DNA from: Paenibacillus xylanexedens
GTDB lineage: Bacteria; Bacillota; Bacilli; Paenibacillales; Paenibacillaceae
Direction of reading: 5' to 3'
Assembly (NCBI RefSeq): GCF_007676705.1
Contig: NZ_VEBF01000002.1
Coordinates: forward strand, 372,001 to 436,000
Length of the DNA: 64,000 nucleotides
The notes below the pieces were generated by a model that did not search any database, was not told where the DNA came from, and saw only the letters and a list, made by a program, of their open reading frames with translations. Positions 45,922 through 54,778 of this stretch are shown here, one piece after another. The translations under genes were made by a program, and so were the position numbers. The first letter of the stretch is position 1. Each line of letters begins with the position of its first letter.

Positions 45922-46860
45922 TTAAGATTCTTGCTTGCGATGCACGACAGGAATAAGCTGATGTTCATTGGCAAGTCTGGTATTCGGGAATATGGACTGT
46001 GCCTCTTCCAAAAGTGGCTGCAGTTGATCCTCATCCTTATAACGTGAGCTAAAGTGAGTCATGATCAGTTGCCCTACATTGGCTGCTCTAGCCGCTTCTG
46101 CTGCTTGTTTTGAAGTACTATGATAGTACTCATGCGCTGTATCGGCCAGATCATGCATGAATGTAGCTTCATGTACAAGTACATCTGCATTTAAGGAAAG
46201 TGGATGTACATTGTCACATGGACGTGTGTCACCCAAAATAGTAATCACCATGCCGCGTTTTGGCGTTCCCAACACATCTTCAGGACGAAGTGAATGACCG
46301 TTATCGAGCGTAATGGTTTCTCCACGTTTCAGCCGACCGAACAATGGGCCTGGTTTCAAACCATATTCCGCCAGTTTGGCTGGGTCCAGGCTTCCTGGAC
46401 GATCTTTTTCCGTAATCCGGTATCCATAGCTGTCAATCCGATGCTCAAGCAAAGCAGCCTCCACGATAAAACTGTCATCCTCGAACAGGACGCCGCCCGT
46501 ATGTTCCACGATATTCAAATCATAGTTAACCCGGGATTGGCTAAGCTCCATTGTTGTACTGATCATTCGTTCCGTACCTGGTGGACCATATACCGTTAAT
46601 GGTGTGGTGCCACCTTGATAGGCTCTGCTCGAAAGCAGTCCTGGAAGTCCAAATACATGATCACCATGCAGGTGAGTAATGAATATTTTCTCCAATTTGC
46701 TTAGTTTAAGCGGAGAACTCAAAATCTGGTGCTGCGTTCCTTCCCCGCAGTCAAACAACCACAAAGCTCTGCGCTCATCCAACATGCGTAGCCCAATGGA
46801 AGTTACATTCCGTTGAAGCGTAGGTACACCAGCATTAGTTCCCAGGAAATATAGTTCCAT
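45922..46860 (-). CDS. rnz: Ribonuclease Z
   Basis: Metallo-beta-lactamase-fold endonuclease that matures tRNA 3' ends, 312 residues. The zinc motif is ITHLHGDHVFGLPGLL; other conserved parts are LFDCGEGTQHQ, ILGDTRPCDN, LVHEATF and TAAEAARAANVGQLIMTHFS in part. ATG 46860 with GAGGTG upstream begins MELYFLGTNAGVPT, the family N-terminus. The longest frame (to 46905) starts inside the metH terminator and is rejected. Confidence 0.95.
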   Translation of the reverse strand: MELYFLGTNAGVPTLQRNVTSIGLRMLDERRALWLFDCGEGTQHQILSSPLKLSKLEKIFITHLHGDHVFGLPGLLSSRAYQGGTTPLTVYGPPGTERMISTTMELSQSRVNYDLNIVEHTGGVLFEDDSFIVEAALLEHRIDSYGYRITEKDRPGSLDPAKLAEYGLKPGPLFGRLKRGETITLDNGHSLRPEDVLGTPKRGMVITILGDTRPCDNVHPLSLNADVLVHEATFMHDLADTAHEYYHSTSKQAAEAARAANVGQLIMTHFSSRYKDEDQLQPLLEEAQSIFPNTRLANEHQLIPVVHRKQES

Positions 46861-46888
46861 TCTGGATCGCACCTCTTTCTGCTGCCAG

Positions 46889-46916
46889 CAAAAAACCTCC
46901 GACAATGCGGAGGGCT
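46889..46916 (-). terminator. Intrinsic terminator of metH
   Basis: Minus-strand CCTCCG-CATTGT-CGGAGG hairpin followed by seven T residues, just after the metH stop. Confidence 0.9.
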
Positions 46917-46937
46917 TTGCCTGACACTCAACTGAAT

Positions 46938-49900
46938 TTATGCCTTCTCTACATTAAAATACTTAGCTTGCGGATGGCTGAATACCATCGCTGATACGGA
47001 TGCTTCAGGTTCCATCATGAAACCTTCCGTCAATTCCACACCGATATCCTCAGGCTGCAGCAACTTGAACAGCGGCCCTTGGTCTTCCAGATCCGGACAA
47101 GCCGGATATCCAAAAGATACCCTGATCCCTTGATATCGTGCACCGTGACGTTGCTTCATGGTCATCTGGGCAGAATCCGGGAATCCCCATATATCTCTCA
47201 TCATATGATGCACACGTTCAGCTAATCCCTCTGCTACCTCGAGCGCTACGGATTGCAGAGCATGCGAGCGAAGGTAATCCCCTTTATCTTTCCACGCAGT
47301 AGATAGTTCACGCACACCGTGTCCGGCCGTAACAACCATAAAACCAACGTAATCCATCTGACCGGATTCAACAGGCTTCAGGAAGTCGGACAGGCACAGG
47401 AATGGCTCGACTTTTTGACGTGGGAACGTAAAAGTATGCAAGATATTACTGGTGTCCTTTGGATCATAGATGATGATGCTGTTACCACTGGACTGAGCAG
47501 GGAAGAAACGATACATGGCATGCGCCTGAATAATTCCGTCACGAACAGCCTCTTGCATGATATCATCCACTACTGCTTTCAGATCAGTAGCCTTCTTATC
47601 ACCTGAAGCAAGCAGTTGTTCAACTGAACCGCGCAACCCCAGATGATGTCCAAGCAACATCTGCATGTTCACGTAGGGCAGGATGTGTGATAACGGATAG
47701 TTGCGCATCGTATGCCGCTCCAGATCAGGCGGGACAAGAACCGGATTATCTACAGCAATATCCGAACGCTCCACCCGTGTAAGCTCTGGAAGCGTCTGAA
47801 CGGCTACAGCCGCTGAAGCATCAGCTTCTTTCTCAGCTTCCATCTCCAGTTGCATCGCTTCACGTGTAACGGGATTCATCAATTTGTTCGCCAGATCCAG
47901 ACCATCCATCGCATCTTTCGCATATACAACCATTCCGTTATATTCAGGACGGATACGATTTTTGGTAAATTTACGTGTAAGCGCCGCGCCGCCAACCATA
48001 ATAGGCACATCAATACCTGCTGTTCGCAGATCCTGAGCGGTAAGAATCATTTGCTGCGCTGATTTTACCAATAGACCCGAAAGACCAATTGCATCAACTT
48101 TCTCTTCCCGGTACGCCTCAATGATACGTTCTGGTGGTACTTTTATACCCAAATTAATGATCTGGTAACCGTTATTGGACAGGATGATCTCTACCAGGTT
48201 CTTACCGATATCATGCACATCACCCTTAACCGTGGCCAGAATGATCTTGCCTTTAACCGAAGTCTCGTTCTTCTCCATGAATTGCTCCAGATATGCTACA
48301 GAAGCCTTCATAACCTCCGCACTCTGCAACACCTCAGCTACAATCAACTCATTGTTGTTAAAGAGACGACCTACTTCCTCCATCCCCCGCATCAGTGGAC
48401 CGTTAATCACTTGAAGTGCTGTATATTTGGCAAGTGCCTGTTCGAGATCCGGCAGCAATCCCTCTTTACTTCCTTCCACAACATATGAAGCGAGACGCTC
48501 TTCTAATGAAAGGTTTGAGATTTTTTCCTTCTTCTCAACCTTCTTGTTACGGAACGCCGCTACGAACGCCGCCAGTGTGTCATCATTTGTGTTATATAAA
48601 AGCTCTTCCGAGAGCCTGCGTTCTTCTTCCGGAATGGACGCATAACGCTCCAGTTTCTCTGTGTTCACAATCGCATAGTCGAGACCTGCTTTGGTACATT
48701 CATACAAAAATACGGAGTTCAGTACTTCACGGCCTGCTTCAGGCAGTCCGAATGAAATGTTACTGATCCCGAGGATCGTATGACATTCAGGCATCGCTTC
48801 CTTGATCACTCTTATACCTTCAATGGTTTCTTTGGCTGAACCGATGTATTGTTCATCTCCGGTACCAACTGGGAACACCAACGTATCGAAAATGAGATCT
48901 TCGGGTTTGAGTCCATATTTGTTCACCAGCAGATCATAAGAGCGCTTTGCTACGTCAAGCTTGTCTTCTCGACTAATCGCCTGACCTCGTTCGTCAATCG
49001 TTCCGACAACAACCGCACCACCGTATTTATGAAGCAACGGCGTGATCAGCTCAAATTTCTCTTCGCCATCCTCAAGGTTAATGGAGTTAATTATCGCTTT
49101 ACCCTGGGAGTACTGGAGGGCCAGATCAATTACTGAAGCATCTGTCGTATCGATCATGAGTGGCACTTTGACTTTTTTCACAACAAGTTCAAGGAACTTC
49201 ACCATGTCTTCGGACTCTTCACGGTCCGGGTCTTGTACACATACATCGACAATGTGCGCTCCATTTTTCACTTGAGCCCGAGCAATTTCCGAAGCTTCTT
49301 CATATTTGCCTTCAACAATGAGCCGTTTGAACTTCCGTGATCCCAGCACGTTTGTACGCTCTCCGACCATATATGGGCGATTGTCCTGTTCGATGTAGAT
49401 CGGTTCTATACCTGACAGGGCAGGTGGATGTGTTCCGTTCATTTCTCTTGGGGGGTACTGGGCTAGTGTATCACGCATGGCCCGAATATGTGCGGGAGTT
49501 GTTCCGCAACATCCACCAGCAATATTCAACCAACCCTGTTCGGCAAAAGCACCAATCTTCTGAGCAAGAGAATCTGGTGACTCATGATAATTACCATTCT
49601 CATCTGGAAGACCCGCGTTCGGGTAACAACTAACGGCAACCGATGCCATTCCTGAAAGGGAGCGAATGTGATCACGCATGAACTCTGGACCTGTAGCACA
49701 GTTTAGTCCTACCGAAATTGGGTTAAGGTGTTCTAAGGATATATAAAAGGATTCGATGTTCTGACCTGCAAGGGTCGTCCCCATTGGTTCTATGGTTCCT
49801 GATATCATCAGTGGCAGTGTAATGCCACTCTGTTCAAAGGCCTGCTGAATGCCAATGCTGCCTGCTTTTACATTGAGGGTATCCTGTGAGGTTTCAAGCA

Positions 49901-50378
49901 GTAGCGCATCAACGCCTCCCTCTATTAAAGCAAGCGCTTGCTCCAAATAACTGTCGATCAGTTCCTGGAACGTCACTCCTCCAGTAACAGACAGTGTTTT
50001 GGTTGTTGGTCCCATTGCACCTACCACATAACGTGGAGATTCTGGTGTAGAAAAACGATCAACTGCAGCTTTCGCAATTCTGGCTGCTTCCAAGTTGATC
50101 TCCCGTGCACGATCCTGAATATCGTATTCAGCAAGTACGACTGATGTTGCACCAAATGTATTGGTTTCAATCAGATCAGCGCCAGCTTCAAGATATTCTT
50201 CATGAATGCGCTGGATTAGCTCTGGACGAGTAAGCACTAACATTTCATTACATCCATCCAGATCTTCGCCGCCAAAATCTTCACCAGTCAGATCAACTTG
50301 TTGAATCATGGTCCCCATTGCACCGTCGAGGATTAATATTCGTTGTTTTAATGCATCGTGTAGACTAATCTTATCCAA
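46938..50378 (-). CDS. metH: Cobalamin-dependent methionine synthase
   Basis: Transfers a methyl group from methyltetrahydrofolate to homocysteine through cobalamin. The chain of about 1146 residues holds every module: homocysteine domain with zinc cysteines in GLNCATGP and GGCCGTTP; pterin domain (MVGERTNVLGSRKF); B12 cap and the cobalamin-binding KGDVHDIGKNLV; and the SAM-dependent reactivation domain (RFFPAQSSGNSIIIY, YPACPDLEDQ). GGGGGTG is six bases before TTG 50378; the GTG at 50387 lies within that site. B. subtilis lacks MetH. No SAM or B12 riboswitch was seen upstream. Confidence 0.96.
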   Translation of the reverse strand: MDKISLHDALKQRILILDGAMGTMIQQVDLTGEDFGGEDLDGCNEMLVLTRPELIQRIHEEYLEAGADLIETNTFGATSVVLAEYDIQDRAREINLEAARIAKAAVDRFSTPESPRYVVGAMGPTTKTLSVTGGVTFQELIDSYLEQALALIEGGVDALLLETSQDTLNVKAGSIGIQQAFEQSGITLPLMISGTIEPMGTTLAGQNIESFYISLEHLNPISVGLNCATGPEFMRDHIRSLSGMASVAVSCYPNAGLPDENGNYHESPDSLAQKIGAFAEQGWLNIAGGCCGTTPAHIRAMRDTLAQYPPREMNGTHPPALSGIEPIYIEQDNRPYMVGERTNVLGSRKFKRLIVEGKYEEASEIARAQVKNGAHIVDVCVQDPDREESEDMVKFLELVVKKVKVPLMIDTTDASVIDLALQYSQGKAIINSINLEDGEEKFELITPLLHKYGGAVVVGTIDERGQAISREDKLDVAKRSYDLLVNKYGLKPEDLIFDTLVFPVGTGDEQYIGSAKETIEGIRVIKEAMPECHTILGISNISFGLPEAGREVLNSVFLYECTKAGLDYAIVNTEKLERYASIPEEERRLSEELLYNTNDDTLAAFVAAFRNKKVEKKEKISNLSLEERLASYVVEGSKEGLLPDLEQALAKYTALQVINGPLMRGMEEVGRLFNNNELIVAEVLQSAEVMKASVAYLEQFMEKNETSVKGKIILATVKGDVHDIGKNLVEIILSNNGYQIINLGIKVPPERIIEAYREEKVDAIGLSGLLVKSAQQMILTAQDLRTAGIDVPIMVGGAALTRKFTKNRIRPEYNGMVVYAKDAMDGLDLANKLMNPVTREAMQLEMEAEKEADASAAVAVQTLPELTRVERSDIAVDNPVLVPPDLERHTMRNYPLSHILPYVNMQMLLGHHLGLRGSVEQLLASGDKKATDLKAVVDDIMQEAVRDGIIQAHAMYRFFPAQSSGNSIIIYDPKDTSNILHTFTFPRQKVEPFLCLSDFLKPVESGQMDYVGFMVVTAGHGVRELSTAWKDKGDYLRSHALQSVALEVAEGLAERVHHMMRDIWGFPDSAQMTMKQRHGARYQGIRVSFGYPACPDLEDQGPLFKLLQPEDIGVELTEGFMMEPEASVSAMVFSHPQAKYFNVEKA

Positions 50379-50406
50379 TATCTTCACCCCCGCAAAACGT
50401 TAAATC

Positions 50407-50425
50407 TTAGTTTAACAGAAACTAA
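50407..50425. promoter_or_regulatory. Palindrome between metH and mtnD
   Basis: TTAGTTTAACAGAAACTAA is a perfect inverted repeat of seven bases on each side of a five-base centre, about 30 bases upstream of the metH start. It could be an operator for metH or for both divergent genes. The regulator is unknown. Confidence 0.45.
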
Positions 50426-50495
50426 CTTAATGTGAAAGATCGGTTTTGCTCCCGAAACATGGCGGGTTTGCTCGAATATGAACGGAATTTGAGAA

Positions 50496-50524
50496 TCGAC
50501 AAAAACAGAGCAATCCGATATAAT
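50496..50524 (+). promoter_or_regulatory. Candidate mtnD promoter
   Basis: TCGACA (50496-50501) and TATAAT (50519-50524) with 17 bases between, about 34 bases before the mtnD start. Confidence 0.6.
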
Positions 50525-50557
50525 TCAATTAAACCAAGTGGAAAAGAGGGAAAGAAC

Positions 50558-51103
50558 ATGGCTGAAATTGTAATCCGAAATACGAACGAACGCATCACTG
50601 GTGACGAAAACGTTCGAAATTTCTTGAACAAATACGAAGTATTATATGAGAAGTGGGACGCATCCAAACTGAACACTGATCTGCAAAATAACTTTGGATT
50701 GACTGATGATCAGAAAGCCGAGGTTTTGGAAACTTACGATTATGAAATCAGAGATTTGGCTGCACGTCGCGGATATCAGATCTGGGATGTCATCACGCTG
50801 TCCGAACAGACACCAGATATCGAAGAGAAACTGGCCAAGTTCGAAGAGATCCACACCCACGCTGAAGATGAGATCCGTGCAATTGTTGCCGGTAAAGGAA
50901 TCTTTGTTATCAAAGCTACAGATGATGTAGGCTACTTTAATGTAGAACTGTCTCCTGGAGACGTCATCTCCGTACCGGAGAATACACCGCACTTCTTCAC
51001 TTTAATGGAGAACAAACAGATCATTGCTGTACGTCTGTTCATCGAAAAAGATGGCTGGATTGCAGATCCGTATCCAGATCCTACATTTATTAAACAAGGC
51101 TAA
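50558..51103 (+). CDS. mtnD: Acireductone dioxygenase
   Basis: Cupin enzyme of the methionine salvage pathway, 181 residues, oxidising acireductone to the keto acid precursor of methionine. The metal site is in IHTHAEDEIRAI (H-x-H-x4-E) plus the distal histidine in NTPHFFTL. GAGGGAAAG precedes ATG 50558; the longer frame starting at 50432 is not supported. None of the other mtn genes are nearby. It is divergent from metH, and both feed methionine. Confidence 0.93.
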   Translation: MAEIVIRNTNERITGDENVRNFLNKYEVLYEKWDASKLNTDLQNNFGLTDDQKAEVLETYDYEIRDLAARRGYQIWDVITLSEQTPDIEEKLAKFEEIHTHAEDEIRAIVAGKGIFVIKATDDVGYFNVELSPGDVISVPENTPHFFTLMENKQIIAVRLFIEKDGWIADPYPDPTFIKQG

Positions 51104-51127
51104 GACGCCCTTGTGCGATTTAATAAA

Positions 51128-51161
51128 CCAAACCCCCTGTTCATTTGAACAGGGGGTTTGG
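51128..51161. terminator. Bidirectional terminator, mtnD and gntR-type gene
   Basis: A perfect hairpin with a 16-bp stem (CCAAACCCCCTGTTCA / TGAACAGGGGGTTTGG) and a two-base loop, between convergent genes. T-runs are short, with the better tail on the minus strand. Confidence 0.75.
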
Positions 51162-51190
51162 CATGGAGCGTATTTTAAAACATCTTCGTA

Positions 51191-51865
51191 CTAGATAAAA
51201 TAATGTGGGTATTTTGCTTTTATCGATTCCTGTTCAATCACGACAAGCCTGAGATGAGCTTCCATCACCTGAACCGCTTGCTCCGTCTTACGCTCTGTGA
51301 TAAGTCGATAAATCTCTTTGTGCTGCGAGATAATGACCTCCAGATTGGAATCCTCCGCTAGACGTAATAAACGCAACCGATTAAACGGGATATTTAGCTG
51401 TTGCAACATTTTCCACGTTCTCAGCTTCCCTGTGCCCTGAAACAAAATCTGATGAAACTCTTCATCCAGTTCGAACAGTCGATAGAAATTGTTTTTCCCT
51501 ATACATACTTCCTGCATTGCAATGTTGGTTTCGAGTCTGAATCGGAACTCTTCAGGGAACGAAACACAAGCCAACGTCACGATTTCCTTCTCCATTTTCT
51601 CCCGCATAAACCTGCCTTCTTCCACATGCTCCAAGTTGATATGAGAGACTATGGTTCCACTCTGTGGAATAATATCCAGCAGTTCTTCTTCAGCAAGCTT
51701 CATGAATGCTTCCCGCACGGGGGTTCTGCTCACCTGCAGTTCATCTGCAATCTCTTTCTCTGAAATCTTGGTACCAGGCTTAAGTTCCAGATGAAGAATT
51801 CGTTCTTTTAACAGATTATATGAATATGCCCGGGTCGAGCCTCTAATTTTTTGATTAAGTGACAT
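51191..51865 (-). CDS. GntR-family regulator (FCD subgroup)
   Basis: Repressor of 224 residues: N-terminal winged helix (LLKERILHLELKPGTKISE, LQVSRTPVREAFMKL) and a C-terminal all-helical FCD ligand domain with metal-binding-type histidines (DEEFHQILF, EAHLRLVV). It follows the solute-binding protein gene by about 100 bases, so it may sense the transported sugar or a product. A hairpin in the spacer could reduce its expression. AGAGG precedes the ATG. Confidence 0.9.
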   Translation of the reverse strand: MSLNQKIRGSTRAYSYNLLKERILHLELKPGTKISEKEIADELQVSRTPVREAFMKLAEEELLDIIPQSGTIVSHINLEHVEEGRFMREKMEKEIVTLACVSFPEEFRFRLETNIAMQEVCIGKNNFYRLFELDEEFHQILFQGTGKLRTWKMLQQLNIPFNRLRLLRLAEDSNLEVIISQHKEIYRLITERKTEQAVQVMEAHLRLVVIEQESIKAKYPHYFI

Positions 51866-51909
51866 GCCTTGACCTCTTTCTCTCAGCCGTATTCATTCAT
51901 CTTAGCACA

Positions 51910-51947
51910 AATTACCGTTCCACTTAAATATCGGAGTGAAACGGTAA
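51910..51947 (-). terminator. Hairpin between solute-binding gene and gntR-type gene
   Basis: ATTACCGTT...CACT pairs with AGTG...AACGGTAAT around an 11-base loop. The tail on the minus strand is only moderately T-rich (TTTGTG), so it may be a partial terminator or attenuator between the transporter genes and the regulator. Confidence 0.5.
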
Positions 51948-51967
51948 TCCGGACAGCATCAACTATA

Positions 51968-53602
51968 TTATTGTTTGTTTTCTTTGTAGGCTTTGTACGT
52001 GTCATTTGCCAGCTTCAGATAATTAGATAATCCTTGACTATCCAGCTCTTTGGCAAACGTATCAAATTCAGACAAGTCCCGCTCACCCAAGATAAATTTA
52101 AGTGTATTTTGATCCGAATAGTCTTTCAGTGGTGTACTCAGAAGTGTCACCCGTTCACGATCCTCAGAAGAGTATGGAATTGGTGGTTCTGCCGGGATAA
52201 CCTCTTTGGTATCCTTCATGTCTTGCTGGAATTTCAACTCTTCTTCACTAAACATGGATTGCAGCAGATCTGTAGTACCCCCATAGGCAAATACACCACC
52301 AGAGAAGCCATAGTCAATACGCAAATCCTTCGTTCCTTTCGGATTCAAACCATTGTAGTTAACGTCCTCTGCCAATTTACGTTTTCCACCCTCTTTGGTG
52401 AATGTTTCACCTTCTACGCCCCACTTGGCGAACTCTTGCCCCTCATCACTGTAGTACAGCCAATCAACGAATTGCATAATGGCTTTGAAATTTTCACTCT
52501 TTTGAATTTTCCCGGAGATCATGACACCGTTTTCAAGTCTAGACCCGGACATCAGCTGTCCTTTTGGCCCACCAGGTACTGTAATCTTCGCAACCGAGAA
52601 TTTACCCTCTCCCAGTGTTTTGTTCATATCATTTCGGTGCAGCACCACCGTTTGGGAGTTACCATTAATCATGAATGATTTGCCGGATACAAATTTCTGT
52701 ACAGCCTGATCATCATCCTGTGTAAAACTCTCCTTATCGAGCAGCCCTTCGGATACCAACTTGTTAAAGTACGTTAGCATTTCCTTATACTCTGGTGTAG
52801 TAGCCGTGTATACAAATTGATCTTGATCTTCTTTATACGTCAATCCATTACCAAAACCCCATCCAGCCTTGGTGCCAAAGCCGGTAGCAGCGATATTCAA
52901 CGTGCTATTGAATTGGAATCGGTCCGAAAACGGAATAGAATCCGGATAGATCTCTTTCAGTTTCTTCGCTGCATCATACAATTCGTCCCATGTGGTCGGG
53001 ATGGCGATGTTATTTTCCTCAAAAACATCTGTTCTTACGAGCAATGTGTAATCTGGCCATACTTCTTCATGAAGACCAGGAAGTACATAGTACTTTCCAT
53101 CTTCCTGTCGAAGTCCTTCAAGTTCATCTTCCAATCCCCATTTTTCCACTTTATCCTTGAAGTTCGGCATCAAATCAATATAATCACTAATCGGCAAGAT
53201 CGCACCGGAAGATACAAATGCAGACTCTTCACCTGGATACGTTTTGGGAATAACCAGTGGTGCATCACCGGAACTAATTAACAAAGATCTCTTCTGAGAG
53301 TAATCGCTCATCGGTACAATCGTTGGCTCAAGCGTCACACCCGTCAGTTCGGTGATTTTATCAAAAAGTAACCAGTCTTTTTTATATGGATAACTAGGTT
53401 GATCACTATATAGTATGGAGAGATTAAACGGCTCCGTTGCCTTGAATGTATCCCCTACATTGTACGTCTCCATCGCAGCGTTGGTCTGAACTTCTGTGAC
53501 GTCACCTCCAGTTCCAGTACCGCTGCTACATGCTGCCAGAACGACGGTCATCATTGTTGCCAAAACCATTTTACCGACAAACTTACGTGGCTTTTGATTC
53601 AT
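51968..53602 (-). CDS. Sugar ABC transporter solute-binding lipoprotein
   Basis: Extracellular binding protein of 544 residues, the size of the LplA/YtcQ family. The signal peptide ends in a lipobox (VVLAACSSG, Cys at about 25). Typical features are PTTWDELYDAAKKLKE and NFKAIMQFVDWLYYSDEGQEF. The two permease genes lie upstream in the same direction, separated by the 290-base spacer holding repeat copy B. No ATPase gene is present, as is usual for these systems, which share an MsmX-type ATPase. The ligand is probably an oligosaccharide. Confidence 0.93.
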   Translation of the reverse strand: MNQKPRKFVGKMVLATMMTVVLAACSSGTGTGGDVTEVQTNAAMETYNVGDTFKATEPFNLSILYSDQPSYPYKKDWLLFDKITELTGVTLEPTIVPMSDYSQKRSLLISSGDAPLVIPKTYPGEESAFVSSGAILPISDYIDLMPNFKDKVEKWGLEDELEGLRQEDGKYYVLPGLHEEVWPDYTLLVRTDVFEENNIAIPTTWDELYDAAKKLKEIYPDSIPFSDRFQFNSTLNIAATGFGTKAGWGFGNGLTYKEDQDQFVYTATTPEYKEMLTYFNKLVSEGLLDKESFTQDDDQAVQKFVSGKSFMINGNSQTVVLHRNDMNKTLGEGKFSVAKITVPGGPKGQLMSGSRLENGVMISGKIQKSENFKAIMQFVDWLYYSDEGQEFAKWGVEGETFTKEGGKRKLAEDVNYNGLNPKGTKDLRIDYGFSGGVFAYGGTTDLLQSMFSEEELKFQQDMKDTKEVIPAEPPIPYSSEDRERVTLLSTPLKDYSDQNTLKFILGERDLSEFDTFAKELDSQGLSNYLKLANDTYKAYKENKQ

Positions 53603-53692
53603 TTAGGTTATCCCCCTGAATTTGGTTTAGGTTGACCTTGCCTTAAAAACTTTTTAAATAACCTCTAAAAGTTAATCATGTGAATCATTCTT

Positions 53693-53880
53693 TATAAATT
53701 GAACTATTCATTTACACAAAACGGAGAGAACAGAAAAAACCTGAAAAAGAGTAGCGCTCGCCTTTATCACCGGATTTTCCCTTTTAAACAGGGAATCGAA
53801 AAAATCTGGGGATAACAGCGATTGGAAGGTTATTCTGTCATCGGAGTGTTCCGTGTAAATCATCTTTAGTTCAATTTATA
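53693..53880. repeat. Dispersed palindromic intergenic repeat, copy B
   Basis: 188 bases that match the reverse complement of 13516-13706. It is bounded by perfect 14-base terminal inverted repeats, TATAAATTGAACTA (53693-53706) and TAGTTCAATTTATA (53867-53880), followed by inner ATTTACAC/GTGTAAAT repeats. The core forms an imperfect long hairpin. It lies between lplC-like and solute-binding genes of one transporter, without coding capacity. No target duplication is evident. Confidence 0.87.
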
Positions 53881-53893
53881 TAGCTGCTACGTA

Positions 53894-54766
53894 TTACTGT
53901 TTAACAGACCCCAACATGATACCGGTTACAAAGTATCTTTGAACAAATGGATAAATGGTGAGTATCGGCAAGATGGTTAATACCATCGTTACTGACTTAA
54001 TATTGGCAGCAATCTGTGTCAGGTTATCAGCTGAGGTTGCACCAGCAGACGCCCCGCTTGTCGCTCCTGCAATCATATTGCGCAAATAAATGGTGACTGG
54101 GAACAGTTCTTTTTTGTCCAAATACAGAAAGGCTGGGAACCAGGAATTCCAATGACCTACTGCGTAGAACAGCACCATGGTTGCCATAACAGCTTTACTC
54201 AGCGGCAAAATAATGCGTAACAAGATCCCGTAAGTGTTCAAACCGTCAATGGAGGCAGCTTCCTCCAGTTCTTCAGGCATATTCTCAAAAAATGACTTCA
54301 TGATCAGCATGTTGTATATGCTAATTGCACCAGGCACAACAAGTGCCCACATGGTGTTGTTGAAGCCAAGAGAATTAATCAAGACATAGTTAGGAATCAA
54401 TCCACCACTGAAGAACATCGTGAACACGGCGAACATCGTCAGAAATTTGCGACCCATCAACCTCTTTTTGGACAGGGCATATGCAAAAATAGTCGTCATG
54501 AACATGGAGATTAACGTACCTACCACGGTGTAAATAATCGTATTTTTATAATTGGTCCAGAACATGCTGTCACGTGAGATGGTTTTATAAGTCTCTACAT
54601 TAAATCCTCTTGGGAACAGACTAACCTTGCCCGAATTAATATAGGATTCACTGCTGAAGGATTGTGCCACGACATTCAAGAATGGATAGAGCGTTATAAA
54701 TACCACGAATAACAGAAAGATGACATTGAAAACTTTAAATACCTTATAAGATCTGGATTCCTGCAT
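53894..54766 (-). CDS. Sugar ABC permease, LplC/YtcP type
   Basis: Inner-membrane permease of 290 residues with six hydrophobic segments and the EAA motif EELEEAASIDGLNTYGILLRIILP, given here in pieces as EELEEAASIDG and LRIILPLSKAV, which docks to the ATPase. The C-terminal FVTGIMLGSVKQ is characteristic of this family. GGAGGAG precedes the ATG, 12 bases after the LplB-like gene. Carbohydrate uptake together with neighbours. Confidence 0.93.
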   Translation of the reverse strand: MQESRSYKVFKVFNVIFLLFVVFITLYPFLNVVAQSFSSESYINSGKVSLFPRGFNVETYKTISRDSMFWTNYKNTIIYTVVGTLISMFMTTIFAYALSKKRLMGRKFLTMFAVFTMFFSGGLIPNYVLINSLGFNNTMWALVVPGAISIYNMLIMKSFFENMPEELEEAASIDGLNTYGILLRIILPLSKAVMATMVLFYAVGHWNSWFPAFLYLDKKELFPVTIYLRNMIAGATSGASAGATSADNLTQIAANIKSVTMVLTILPILTIYPFVQRYFVTGIMLGSVKQ

Positions 54767-54778
54767 GATGCTCCTCCT

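Noticed and set aside
50388..50557. SAM riboswitch or cobalamin riboswitch before metH
   Set aside because: None of the conserved S-box or B12-box blocks is present on either strand, and no terminator follows.
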